Source of the DNA: Chrysoporthe austroafricana
Taxonomy: Eukaryota > Ascomycota > Sordariomycetes > Diaporthales > Cryphonectriaceae
DNA length: 64,000 nt
NCBI GenBank assembly: GCA_001051155.2
Contig: JYIP02000002.1
Span: 627,583 to 691,582 of the forward strand
Reading direction: 5' to 3'
In this document: positions 11,420 through 20,737 of the stretch, one piece after another
Numbering within the stretch: the stretch's first letter is position 1
Layout: every line of letters starts with the position of its first letter
Position numbers and translations under genes: made by a program
The notes under the pieces: model-generated
Databases searched by the model: none
Seen by the model: the letters and a program-made list of their open reading frames with translations, nothing else
What the model was told of the DNA's origin: nothing

Positions 11420-11722
11420 TCAATAAGCAGGGCGGCTCAGCATATCCTTGATTGTTCCCCTCAGCCCACCACCGCTATTACGGCGGTTCGGATAGTCCAT
11501 CCTGTTCGTCACCTCTGAACCGCCAGCAGGGTAACGTGTCGTGGCGATGCGGTTGTTTCGATCTGGTGAAGAGGGGTTAGCACATCTGCAGGACAAACTG
11601 TGCCCCCTGGAAGCGGAAGCGGCACAACTGGGGAACCACTGGAACTCACTGCTGCAATCCCGCCGATCCGCGTTGAGAACGGCTTCTAGCTTAGCCTTGG
11701 CCTTTTCTGAAGCGGTAGGCAT
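11420..11722 (-). CDS. small basic protein of unknown function (71 aa)
   Basis: Two exons, 11722..11650 and 11562..11420, predict 71 aa. The intron has a GTGAGT donor, a textbook GCTAACC branch site and a CACCAG acceptor. Both ends look designed: an Ala/Lys helix (TASEKAKAKLEAVLNADRR) and a C-terminal block (YPAGGSEVTNRMDYPNRR, then a Gly-rich stretch ending LSRPAY). No domain is recognised, and there is no signal peptide or membrane segment. The intron is 87 nt and stop-free, so retention would give a 100-aa form. It runs convergent with the VOC gene, 206 bp away. I infer a real conserved small gene from the splice signals and composition; no family is claimed. Confidence 0.6.
   Translation of the reverse strand: MPTASEKAKAKLEAVLNADRRDCSSEFQWFPSCAASASRGHSLSCRCANPSSPDRNNRIATTRYPAGGSEVTNRMDYPNRRNSGGGLRGTIKDMLSRPAY
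11563..11649 (-). other. in-frame intron of the 71-aa gene
   Basis: 87 nt (29 codons), donor GTGAGTTCC, branch GCTAACC, acceptor CACCAG. Its translation is Cys/Ser-rich and unlike the flanking protein, which supports removal. Confidence 0.6.
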
Positions 11723-14616
11723 GGTGCGGGAGATGTCGGAGGTGTCGTTTAGTGATTATTAGTGCTTGTGGAGATGAACGAGACTCTCAGCGCAGTGGTT
11801 TTTTCCTGCTCGTTGCTTGGAAGCTTCGTACCCCTCCCATATTACAGCGGTTTCTACGTTTTCGTGGGATCATGGGACTTTATACCACCCAAAGGCGACG
11901 TGCGCTGCACGCATCCTCAGGATGATATCAGAGTTCGTCGCACGACGGACGACAAAGGCAAGATCGACACCGAACGGCACAGGTCTGTCCAGTCAGCAAC
12001 CAGACTTAACTTGGCCCTTCGAGACGCGCCCAATCTGATCGAGATCCGCACCTCTTCAACCTTTCTGCTCGTGGGTGAGGGGTAAGTCCCGTGTCGGGTC
12101 GCATTACCAAATATTGGCCCAGGGCGGCCAGCTAACTCTACTGTGCTCGTATCGCGGGACGCACGTCTAGCTAATAACACCCAGTGACGTCTGCTTGGCT
12201 GCATGTGGCTTGGGGATGGTGCCGTTTAATCAAGTGTGAGTGCAACGCTACAAAGTGAAGTCTATGCGTATCGAAAAACTGATTGCAAGGGACGAGGATA
12301 AGATTCGAGCTCTTGCAGATAGAGGGGGAGGGCGGAGATGGATACGAAACACCTTGCATACCAGTCTTCCGAAGCAGGATATACGGGCATATTATATAAG
12401 AATAATGCTAGTCTGAGAAAGAGAACTATAGCTTCCAGAAGCCTGGGCTTACCGCATAGAGACTTCGTCTGGGAATACGGTATCCAATGAATTGACCGAT
12501 TTGATAAAGAGGTAAGTAGGGAGCCGAAGAGAATAAGTGATAATGCGGAGATGGTCTACTACGAGGATAACCGATCTGATAGAATTGAGTAGGTCCATGA
12601 CTCAGCGTCGATTCGTATAGTTGAACTTCATGTTATATACAGAAAGAGAGACCAAACAATCTTACAAAATGGATAATATGCTGAGTTGAATATTAAGGGG
12701 ATTCTGTAGTTATTTACGCCTCCACCCGATCCTCGTTGCTGTTGTCATGATAAGTCTGTGCAGGCCTAGCACCTGAGAGATACAGAGACACTCCGGCTAC
12801 AAGGGTGAAGACGACGCCAGTGGAAGAGAAAGAGTTGAGACTCTCAACAACGATAAACACACCATAAACTGACCTTTCAAAATGAGGTGGACGAGAATAT
12901 CCCTCAAACGCTTGGATGAATCCACAAAGATAGAAAGGCGAGCTGGCTTTAAAGAGGCAACAACGATGCCTCTATCGGGCTTCAGCTCTACTGGTACTCA
13001 AACAGAACTGTGTTTTTGCTAATTATTTCCTCATGGTAACTAGCATCAGAAATATAGCATGACAAGATGTTTTGCCTTGTAACTCGTTCAGTGTGAAGAC
13101 TGGCGGTGTAGTTCGTGAGGATGCTTTGATTTGCAAGGCTCATATATTACAGCGAAGCACGTGAACTGGGCGATTTGGAGTTGGCAGACTGGAGCTCGAG
13201 AGGCATCGAAGTTTTCTTTTTTTGTCACGCCTTTTTTCCCTCTTTCCCTTGAAAGGGGGGCCATGAGATACACAGTCAGCAGATGGAGAATTGGCCGTGG
13301 AGAGCGTTTCAGCAGGGCGCGATGTATGTAATACACGCTCGGAAAGCAAGCTCGCATTTGATGCGCGGCGGCCTGGGCAAGGGATCGTCGAGGTCAACTA
13401 TATTGATCCTCCGCCCACTTAACCATCAGCCCAAACGGAATGTGCAATTCCGTCAACGTAGAATAAAGATAATATGACGATACCATCACTTCGAATAACG
13501 GTGATGTGTGTCCCTATTCTTACCGTCGGGGGCCGGCTTCGAATTGTGGTGAGAGGCTCTCTACACTGCATGCCTCTCTGCAGAACGGTCCGATACTGGT
13601 CGTGTGACACCAGGTAGTCAAACGCCAATAGGAAGAGTGCACATGCAGGCGGTCAGCCAGCTGGGTAGGCAGTGCTTACGGACGAGAGGGCGCCCACGGG
13701 CTGCCCGCCCCAATCACGGACGGTCTTGGGCTGGATGATCGACGGCAGCGAGGTCTGTTTAACGGCACCGAACTAAGCAGCACCGCACTACTGGAAACCT
13801 TGTGTATCGGGCAATGGGCGACGCTGAGGCTGAACCTGAATCGCTGATGAGGATCCTGAAATTGGCTGACATGAGATGGGGCGCCCTGGGCTCCTCACGA
13901 CGAGGAATAGAAAATCACACGCCAGTGGAGCCTTTTGCTTCCTCGAAGACAGCCGTGCGAGCGTCCGTGGGTCGGCAACACGGTTGCCACCAAGGCGGGC
14001 CAGGTCGGCTCGATCGCTGCCTGAGCGTGCTTCGCCTCGCGTCTGCCACATCCGTAAGGTTGTTCGGCGGCGGCCCGGCCTTACCCCAGGGCGTCCATGG
14101 ACGCGAGGGACCTTTCTCTGCAGTGCTGGTGCTGCTCCTGTCAGCAGGGGGTGTCCCCCTCCCGCCCCCAAAAATATCCTCGCCTGTTGATCGCCGTCTC
14201 CATTACCGTTGTTACGCCGCCTGCAGGATTCGTGACGCAGCGCCACAATCTTCCTGCGCGTCCTGCAGATGGGACGCACGAGAAGATAGTCGGGACGGGA
14301 AATGGAGGTCGATCGGATGGTCTGATTGGCCGGGGTGGTGTGCACGTACCATAGCAAGCAGCCACAGACTCGGGTGTTTACGAAGGGCCTAATACTACTA
14401 CAGTATACTATGACACAAGCTCTAGGTTATACGATGGGGCATGGCACCTTGGCAAGGCAGACGGCATCCTTGACCATTGATATAAGCATGCATGGCCCCC
14501 TTCCCGCGGCTGAGATGGCCTCCGACCGCACAGATTCGTGCTCAAGTCAATCCATCATCAACTAGGTCGACAAGCCGTTCGCCGACCCTCCACCACCCGT
14601 TCTGCAACATACGAAC
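11723..14616. other. intergenic, with a more AT-rich block at about 12.2-13.1 kb
   Basis: No supportable gene. From about 12180 to 13080 the sequence is visibly more AT-rich than its surroundings and dense in TA dinucleotides (for example ATATTATATAAGAATAATG near 12389), without long frames. It could be a decayed, RIP-altered repeat or simply an AT-rich spacer. Opposing frames of about 190 codons at 13.8-14.4 kb have no protein-like features. Confidence 0.45.
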
Positions 14617-15366
14617 ATGCCGTCGCTTCCAATACGCCGGCGGGTAGAGGGTGGTTCGACCCCGCAAGGCGCACATGTGACGCGAGATGCCTCGGAAAAC
14701 ACATCCAGCGGAGACGATACCAGGATATGGATCATTGTGGCAGCAGTGGCGGCTCTCCTCGCCCTCGGTGCTTGCATCGTACTCGTCGCCATCTCCCTCT
14801 CTAAGCGCCGCATGATAAAGCAACAGCTCGAAGAGGCTCGCCAGAGGGACCCCTGTCTGCAGCCGAGGGACTTCAGCAGAAGGCGGAGGATGACGCAGAA
14901 CGATCTGATGCTCGAGGCGGAGGAACAACGGGAGGCTATGATCCGGAAGTCACTGGCATCACGGTCAGGAAGGTCGATATCGATGAGCAGCAACCTCACC
15001 TCCGACTCGGCGAGCGTCGCCGAAAGGCCCAGGACTGGCTCTGTGTACCGCTATGGGGTGAAGGGGGAGAGGGATGTCTCGGGACAGCACTCAAGGTCCA
15101 GGTCCGAGTTCACGCTGTACGACGAGAAGAGCTGGGAGGCAGGGCATCTCTCGAGGCCCAGCTCAGCGGCCAGCCTCCGGAGGGCGAGGTCCGGGTCGCC
15201 GCTCCCTGATGTGCCAGCGCCGACATTATCGCGGTCCTCCTCGCCAAGCCGGCTGCCGCAGGTGCTTGCGAACCGGCCAGAACTGCCCCCTCTGCTCGAA
15301 CAGCACCCGCTGTTCCAGAGGATGAATGAAGACGAAGACTCGGGCTCGGAGGGTGAGCCAAGGTGA
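14617..15366 (+). CDS. single-pass membrane protein of unknown function
   Basis: An intronless 249-aa frame beginning at the ATG of GAACATGCCG. A short hydrophilic N-terminus (about 35 residues) is followed by one strong membrane helix (IWIIVAAVAALLALGACIVL) and a Lys/Arg cluster (SKRRMIKQQ). That arrangement suggests a type I or III orientation with a cytosolic C-terminal half. Downstream come a charged segment (RDFSRRRRMTQNDLMLEAEE) and a Ser/Pro/Arg-rich disordered tail. No enzymatic domain is recognised. An AATAAA-like signal (GTGAATAAAAG) sits about 90 nt past the stop. The membrane-proximal block looks conserved-type for Sordariomycete hypothetical proteins, but this is an impression. 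Confidence 0.75.
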   Translation: MPSLPIRRRVEGGSTPQGAHVTRDASENTSSGDDTRIWIIVAAVAALLALGACIVLVAISLSKRRMIKQQLEEARQRDPCLQPRDFSRRRRMTQNDLMLEAEEQREAMIRKSLASRSGRSISMSSNLTSDSASVAERPRTGSVYRYGVKGERDVSGQHSRSRSEFTLYDEKSWEAGHLSRPSSAASLRRARSGSPLPDVPAPTLSRSSSPSRLPQVLANRPELPPLLEQHPLFQRMNEDEDSGSEGEPR

Positions 15367-15581
15367 CGAGAGGCGGACGCGCGGGGCGGGAACCTGGGCT
15401 TCTAGCCTTTAGCCACGAGCATAGCTGGGCTGAAAGGGGCATGCATCACAGATGACAGTGAATAAAAGAAAATTCTTAATGCAAAAATGTGCACAATGGG
15501 TGCTCGTCGTGAACCACGTCGTCTTGGGGGCCGAGACAGGCATAATGTAAGCAAGCCGGCTGAATAATTCACGGCGGGTCC
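15367..15581. other. short spacer between the membrane protein and the TFIIB leader
   Basis: Contains the AATAAA-like polyadenylation signal at about 15462 and an ATG-TAA minimal start-stop at 15545. Nothing else is seen. Confidence 0.4.
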
Positions 15582-15584
15582 ATG

Positions 15585-16497
15585 TTGGCCCGTGCGTCGG
15601 CCAAGCCGTCTTCCCAAGTTCGTCACCAACTTCTGTCACTGCCTAAGTCAACCTTTGTCCCCCGTCCAACCCGTCTCTCTCATCAACGACAGTCATTTTC
15701 TCGCCCGCAAAACCGTCGCTCTCTGCCTGCGTCAGTCCTTTCAGTGCGAGAACGGTGGATCACGGTTTTACCGACCAGCTTTCGCCCTGACTGCGTCGAG
15801 CAAAGCGAGCAAAGCGGCCTTCGAAACACTGCCTCGCGTTGCCTCTCCAGCTGGACACGGACACCTTCATTGGTTTCGAATAGTGGTCGGCAAGGGCACT
15901 ACCTTTTCTTCTCTTCTGCGACCCTCGACTCCCTCGCCGCATCCTGTGACGACGCGAACTCGTGAACTCGATCTGCATCGAACCGCCGCGCGCCTGATTT
16001 CCTTCTCTGTTTACCTGCGGCCCCCGACCACTACCCGTGGAGCGTTCGGACAAGACGACGGAGTTCTCACGTCGTCACTCGATCAAAGGCGGAGGAACGA
16101 GACTTCGCATCAGTTTTCTTTCACCACCGGCAAAATTCACTCGCCGCTCTTTCGTTCCCTCACCCTCCACAACCTTGCCAAAGACCGAGATCAGATACCC
16201 AACACCCAAGTCAAAAGCCTCCTGAAGTCGCACAAAGCGCGGCTTAAGCACGAGCGGCGGATCAAGAAGAAGATTCGACTCGACCCAGAGTACGACATCT
16301 ACAGACCGCGCAAGAGAGCGCCCAAAAAGCTACGGCCTCGCAAGGTTCCTGGACCTTTCAACCTGTCGAAGCCAAATTTGTCTGCACCACCGCCCAAGGC
16401 TGCGGCCAATCTTCCACAAGCGCATCGCCAGGCGCTTGCTGAGATCGTTAACGACGCCTCTGCAGCTGCCGTCGGCTGCGGCGTGACGTCTGAGACG
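15585..16497 (+). promoter_or_regulatory. ATG-free long leader of TFIIB
   Basis: I scanned this stretch line by line and found no ATG in any frame over 913 nt up to the TFIIB start. An ATG at 15582 opens a 127-codon frame ending at 15965. The TFIIB frame itself is stop-free back through 15592, where it meets only a GTG. The pyrimidine-rich first half and the ATG depletion fit a long 5' UTR. Confidence 0.6.
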
Positions 16498-17661
16498 ATG
16501 GCTACCATGATGGGTGCCCAGGAGGAGTACAGAGACGCCCAGCTCAGCAACATTCTCATCTGCCCCGACTGCAAGGAGCTTCCTCCCAACCTGGTTGAGG
16601 AGTTCAGCAGTGGTGACATGGTCTGCGCATCCTGCGGTCTTGTGGTACGTGTTGTCACCCCCGTCTTGGATCCATTTCATGTGCTGATGTCCGGCAGGTC
16701 GGTGACAAGATTGTTGATACTCGATCCGAGTGGCGTACCTTTGCCAATGATGACCAGAACAATGATGACCCCTCGCGTGTCGGTGATGTCGGCAATCCCC
16801 TGTTCGAGGACACCGTGGCGACGCTGCAGACCAGCATCGGCAGAGAGGGCAGCAATTCGTTCCACCTGATGAAGACCCAGGCCAAGACCATCGAGAAGGG
16901 ACAGGCCAACCAGAAGGAGGGCTTCAACAAGATCAAGACGCTGGCTGATACTCTGCAAGTGGGCGTCGCTGTCCGCGATTATGCCTTGCACATCTTCAAG
17001 CGTATGTGTTGCTCTATGATATGACCTCTTTGGGAAAGTTTGTGCTCATGTTCTCTTCCTAGTCGCCGACGAGAAGAAGTTCCTCAAGGGCAAGCCCCAG
17101 GATGCTGTCATCGCCGGCGCTATCTTCATCGCGTGTCGCCAGAACAACGTCCCTCGAACTTTCCGAGAGGTCTTCAACCTGACCAAGGTGTCGAAGAAGG
17201 AAATCGGCCGCGTGTTCAAGGCTCTCGAGAAGTGGCTCACAGAGATGCGGGAGAAGGGCGAAGCTGCCGGCCTCACGGATGTGACCTCGGTCCGTGACTA
17301 CGAGCAGAAGGGCTCCACTGGTGCGGACGACCTGGTTCGCCGTTACGTGTCGCAGCTGGCCATCAAGCAACAGTCAGACGTTGAGAATGTTGGCATCTAC
17401 ATCGCCAAGAAGACCACTCAGGTTAGCACCCTGGCCGGTCGTTCTCCGCTGTCTGTTGCTGCCGCATGCATCTTCATGGCCGCGCACTATCTCGGCGACT
17501 CTATCACGTCGAAGAAGATTGCAGGTGTTGCTGGTGTTAGTGACGGAACCATCAAGACTGCCTACAAGTACCTCTACCAGTGCCGGGACCAGCTGCTGGA
17601 CCAGGATGCCTTCCAGAAGAGCCGTGGCAAGGGCAAGATTGACCGACTGCCCCAGGCTTAG
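16498..17661 (+). CDS. SUA7: transcription initiation factor TFIIB
   Basis: Three exons, 16498..16644, 16698..17001 and 17063..17661, predict 349 aa, matching the yeast Sua7 size (345). TFIIB bridges TBP-promoter complexes and RNA polymerase II. A zinc ribbon has Cys at about 22, 25, 43 and 46 (CPDC and CASC). The B-reader/linker region follows (DTRSEWRTFANDD, DDPSRVGD). Two cyclin-fold repeats come next, the first with GAIFIACRQNNVPRTFREV and the second with SPLSVAAACIFMAAH and KTAYKYLY. Both introns are short with proper ends. The ATG at 16498 is the first in any frame for over 900 nt and gives the family-typical length. Confidence 0.97.
16645..16697 (+). other. TFIIB intron 1
   Basis: 53 nt, donor GTACGT, acceptor GGCAG. 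It separates the last zinc-ribbon strand from the B-reader. Confidence 0.85.
17002..17062 (+). other. TFIIB intron 2
   Basis: 61 nt, donor GTATGT, acceptor CCTAG. It joins HIFK to LADEKKFLKG. Confidence 0.85.
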
Positions 17662-18834
17662 CCGACACGTTGGGCACCCAAGCGCGATGCGAAGAATCTG
17701 TGAGTTTCAGACGTGCTGACCAGATTGGCATACGAATCGACCCTCACTCGACCCGGAGGTTCTGTTTCTCACCACGATGAGACGATGGCAATGAAGGGCC
17801 CTGCCTACTCATGAACAGATCGCAACTAACACAACCCTCTCGATGATCTCTTTGGGCTTAATTCTTCAAGGCCCACCTAGGAGGTTTAGGAGGAACGTCG
17901 TTGTTGAATTCGGACAGGCGATGCACATACTCTATCCTGCATTAATCAAGATTGGCAAATCATAGGGTTTTAGCCCGGCGAGGCTGGTCGGACAAACATA
18001 AGGTCTTAGGTACATGAGCAGATCAAATCTCTCATTGGCAAAACCTCTGCTCCTCATGCTTGTGACGGCCGACTTATGCTGGGCTGTTGCCCTTGTTGCC
18101 TTGACTGCTGGTGAGAAGTGTGGAGCGTGTAACCAGATGGCTGCTCCCGGAGACCTGGTTATCCTCCCCCTAGCAGCCAGAGACGACTTCTCGTCGCAGC
18201 GCCGCTCCCCCAGTAGAGATTTTCCCAGGTAAGAGGACCTCTCATTTCACCCACCTCTCTGTCAATAGCCTGGTCAGGACACCCAGGACCCTAGACCCAA
18301 ATAAACCTTAAAGAAACCTTGATGACTCAAGAACTCGAACTGCCATTGAAATCATAATTATGTGACTCGTGTCATGCTGTCGAGCATATTATCCTGCTGC
18401 CCCTTCCAAGATCGTGATATGATGAATACAAGGCATCACGTTCCGGTATTGTGTGCGACATGATTTCTTCGAAAGGGCTTACACTGCAAGTAACGTGTAG
18501 TATTTGTGGAGTAGCATAGTGATTTTTTCAGTACTCTTGCAGCTTAAATCAGTTTCTTGGGGCCCATCGTGTGGTAGATCCTGCGTCGGAACACTTGTGG
18601 AAGACGGTTGGAAAGCTGCCTTGGGGGGCCTTGTCCGGGATGACGGACTGGGGTGCGAGGGTTACATAAGCACGGTCGCGTTGTTCTTGGCTTGCAGCTC
18701 CAATTCGCGTTTTCACAACGTCCAACTTCTATGCCACCCCACATCTGATTGCACCCAGACCTGCCACCACGGGGTGCTTGCAAACAACGTAAGGAGGATA
18801 TAGCAGCACAGCCGCCGACGACCAGTCGACCAAC
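17662..18834. other. intergenic, no gene seen
   Basis: TFIIB 3' flank and RSC7 upstream region. It is moderately AT-rich around 17.9-18.5 kb, with only short frames. Confidence 0.5.
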
Positions 18835-20737
18835 ATGCCAGGCCGTAGATCAGGCCGCGCTGCTGCCAAGCGCGCCGCTCAAGCCCTCGGTGAGCCTGCG
18901 TCCACCCTCTCTGCACCCTGCATTCTGCACCCTGCGATCCCTTGGTCTCTCGCATCTGCAATTGCGTACTGGCAACTCCCCATGCCCTGCTGCAGTTATT
19001 TGTCGCAACACACCAGCGCAACTCAATTGATGCTAGCCCATACATCGTGTCACTGCCACACACCATCTCGTCTCTCTGCCCAGCTGCATGGCAACAGCCA
19101 CCAGCCCTAAGCCAACTGCGCACTTGCTGACCAAGGCATGTCCCATCTCCAACAGAGGCCACACCTAAGACGTGGAAGGAACTCGAGGACGATGATGAGG
19201 CGATGCCTGATGCCGAGCAGGATGACGACCCGAAGCCAGACGAGGATGGCGATGACAGCACCAAGGAGGAGTCAGGTGCTGAAGAGGCCGAGGAACAGGA
19301 CGAGGAAGCGCCCGAGAAATCCCCCACCCCACCTCCACAACCCATGGTCCGACGCAAGCGACTTGGTCGCCCGCCCAAGATCAAGCCCCCCGGCTGGGAC
19401 GATGGCATCGAGGTTCCCCGAGACGAGGTGCGCCCCCGTCGCGGCCGGGGCGGCTGGCGCGGCCGAGGTGGGCGCAAGGGCCAGCCGGCTCCCATCACGC
19501 AGCAGGCGATCGAGAAGGATGGCCCGGTCTTCAACATCATCGACGACGAGCTGGACCTGCCTGAGGATCCTGAGGGGGAGACCAAGGTCGACAAGATGGG
19601 CTATCTGCAGGGCGGTCGCGAGTATAGGTGTCGAACCTTCACCGTCAAGGGCCGCGGCGATCGCTTGTACATGTTGTCCACCGAGCCTGCCCGTTGCGTC
19701 GGTTTCCGAGACTCCTACCTGTTCTTCACGAAGCACCGCCGCCTGTTCAAGAGCATCGTCGACGACGACGAGAAGCGCGACCTGATCGAGCGGGAGTTGA
19801 TTCCCCACTCCTACAAAGGCCGATCCATTGGCATCGTGACGGCCCGATCAGTGTTCCGCGAATTCGGCGCCCTGATTGTCGTCGGTGGCCGTCGCATCAT
19901 CGACGACTACGACCTCACGCGCGCCAGAGAGGAAGGCTTCCAGGAGGGTGACATCGCCGACCCGAACGACAGGTACGACCCCAACCAGCCCTACAACAAG
20001 AACCAGTACGTCGCCTGGTTCGGTGCGAGTCAAGTTTACCACACCAATGCGCCTATCGTGCCCACGCAGATGGCAGAGATGAAGAAGCGCCGCGTGGCTG
20101 TCACTGATGTCAACTGGATGCTTGAGCATGCTCGGGAGGCTGCGTAAGTCGGGCCCTACCCATACATTTGTCACAAGGCTTCCTGGTTTGCTGATACCAA
20201 GCTTTTTGAAGTAACTTCAACTCCCAAATCAACGCGATCCGTCGGCGAAACAACAAAGGCGTCTACGACGTCCACACTAATGTCATCCAGTACCCCTCGA
20301 TCATGCAGCCCACAGCTGCACGCATCGTGCAGATCCCATCTTCTGCACCCGACTCCGCGGACCACACCTCACAGGTCTTCCCACCGCTGAAGCCTGCCAT
20401 CGCCCGCAACTTCACGGTCACAGATACCTACTGCGAGACCCCGCCCGCTGGCATCTCCTCCGTTAGCTACGAAAGCCATATCAGAGGCACGGTCAGCACA
20501 GACCGCAACTTCAACTTCCTGGCGCCCTTCCAAGGCCTCGCCGCTGTCAGCAACGAGGTCAAGGACTGCCTGCCGCCCGAGTGTCGCGAGGCGTTCGAGG
20601 AGGCGCTGGCTAGGGAGAAGAACTGGCATGGCGTAAGAACCTCTTTCAATCCTTCTCAGTTCAGAAAACCCCTCCCGAAGACCTGCAGGTGCGGATTCTG
20701 CGACAAAAATGCGCCGCCAGAACCTGATCCAGCCTAA
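18835..20737 (+). CDS. NPL6: RSC/SWI-SNF chromatin-remodelling subunit Rsc7/Npl6-like
   Basis: Three exons, 18835..18889, 19156..20143 and 20212..20737, predict about 522 aa. The short first exon encodes a basic start (PGRRSGRAAAKRAAQAL), followed by a 266-nt intron. An acidic linker, an AT-hook-like motif (KRLGRPPKIKPPG) and an Arg/Gly-rich patch precede the CRC_subunit domain (PF08624), seen from GYLQGGREYRCRTFTV through DVNWMLEHAREAA and into the third exon. Family members (yeast Rsc7/Npl6, Swp82) are architectural subunits of RSC or SWI/SNF in the nucleus. The last about 35 residues are doubtful: after KNWHG a GTAAGA may be a donor, which would give a different short tail. Confidence 0.88.
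18890..19155 (+). other. RSC7 intron 1
   Basis: 266 nt, donor GTGAGC, acceptor CAACAG. It is longer than most introns here. Splicing yields AQALEATPKTWKELEDD in frame. Confidence 0.75.
20144..20211 (+). other. RSC7 intron 2
   Basis: 68 nt, donor GTAAGT, branch GCTGATA, acceptor TGAAG. It joins EHAREA to ANFNSQINAIRR. Confidence 0.8.

Noticed and set aside
13788..14392. Opposing frames of about 190 codons
   Set aside because: Both are Arg/Pro-rich mirror frames without domain, splice support or codon bias.
15592..16497. A 300-codon N-terminal extension of TFIIB by a normal start
   Set aside because: The frame contains no ATG before 16498; its first candidate is GTG, and the 349-aa product already matches the family length.
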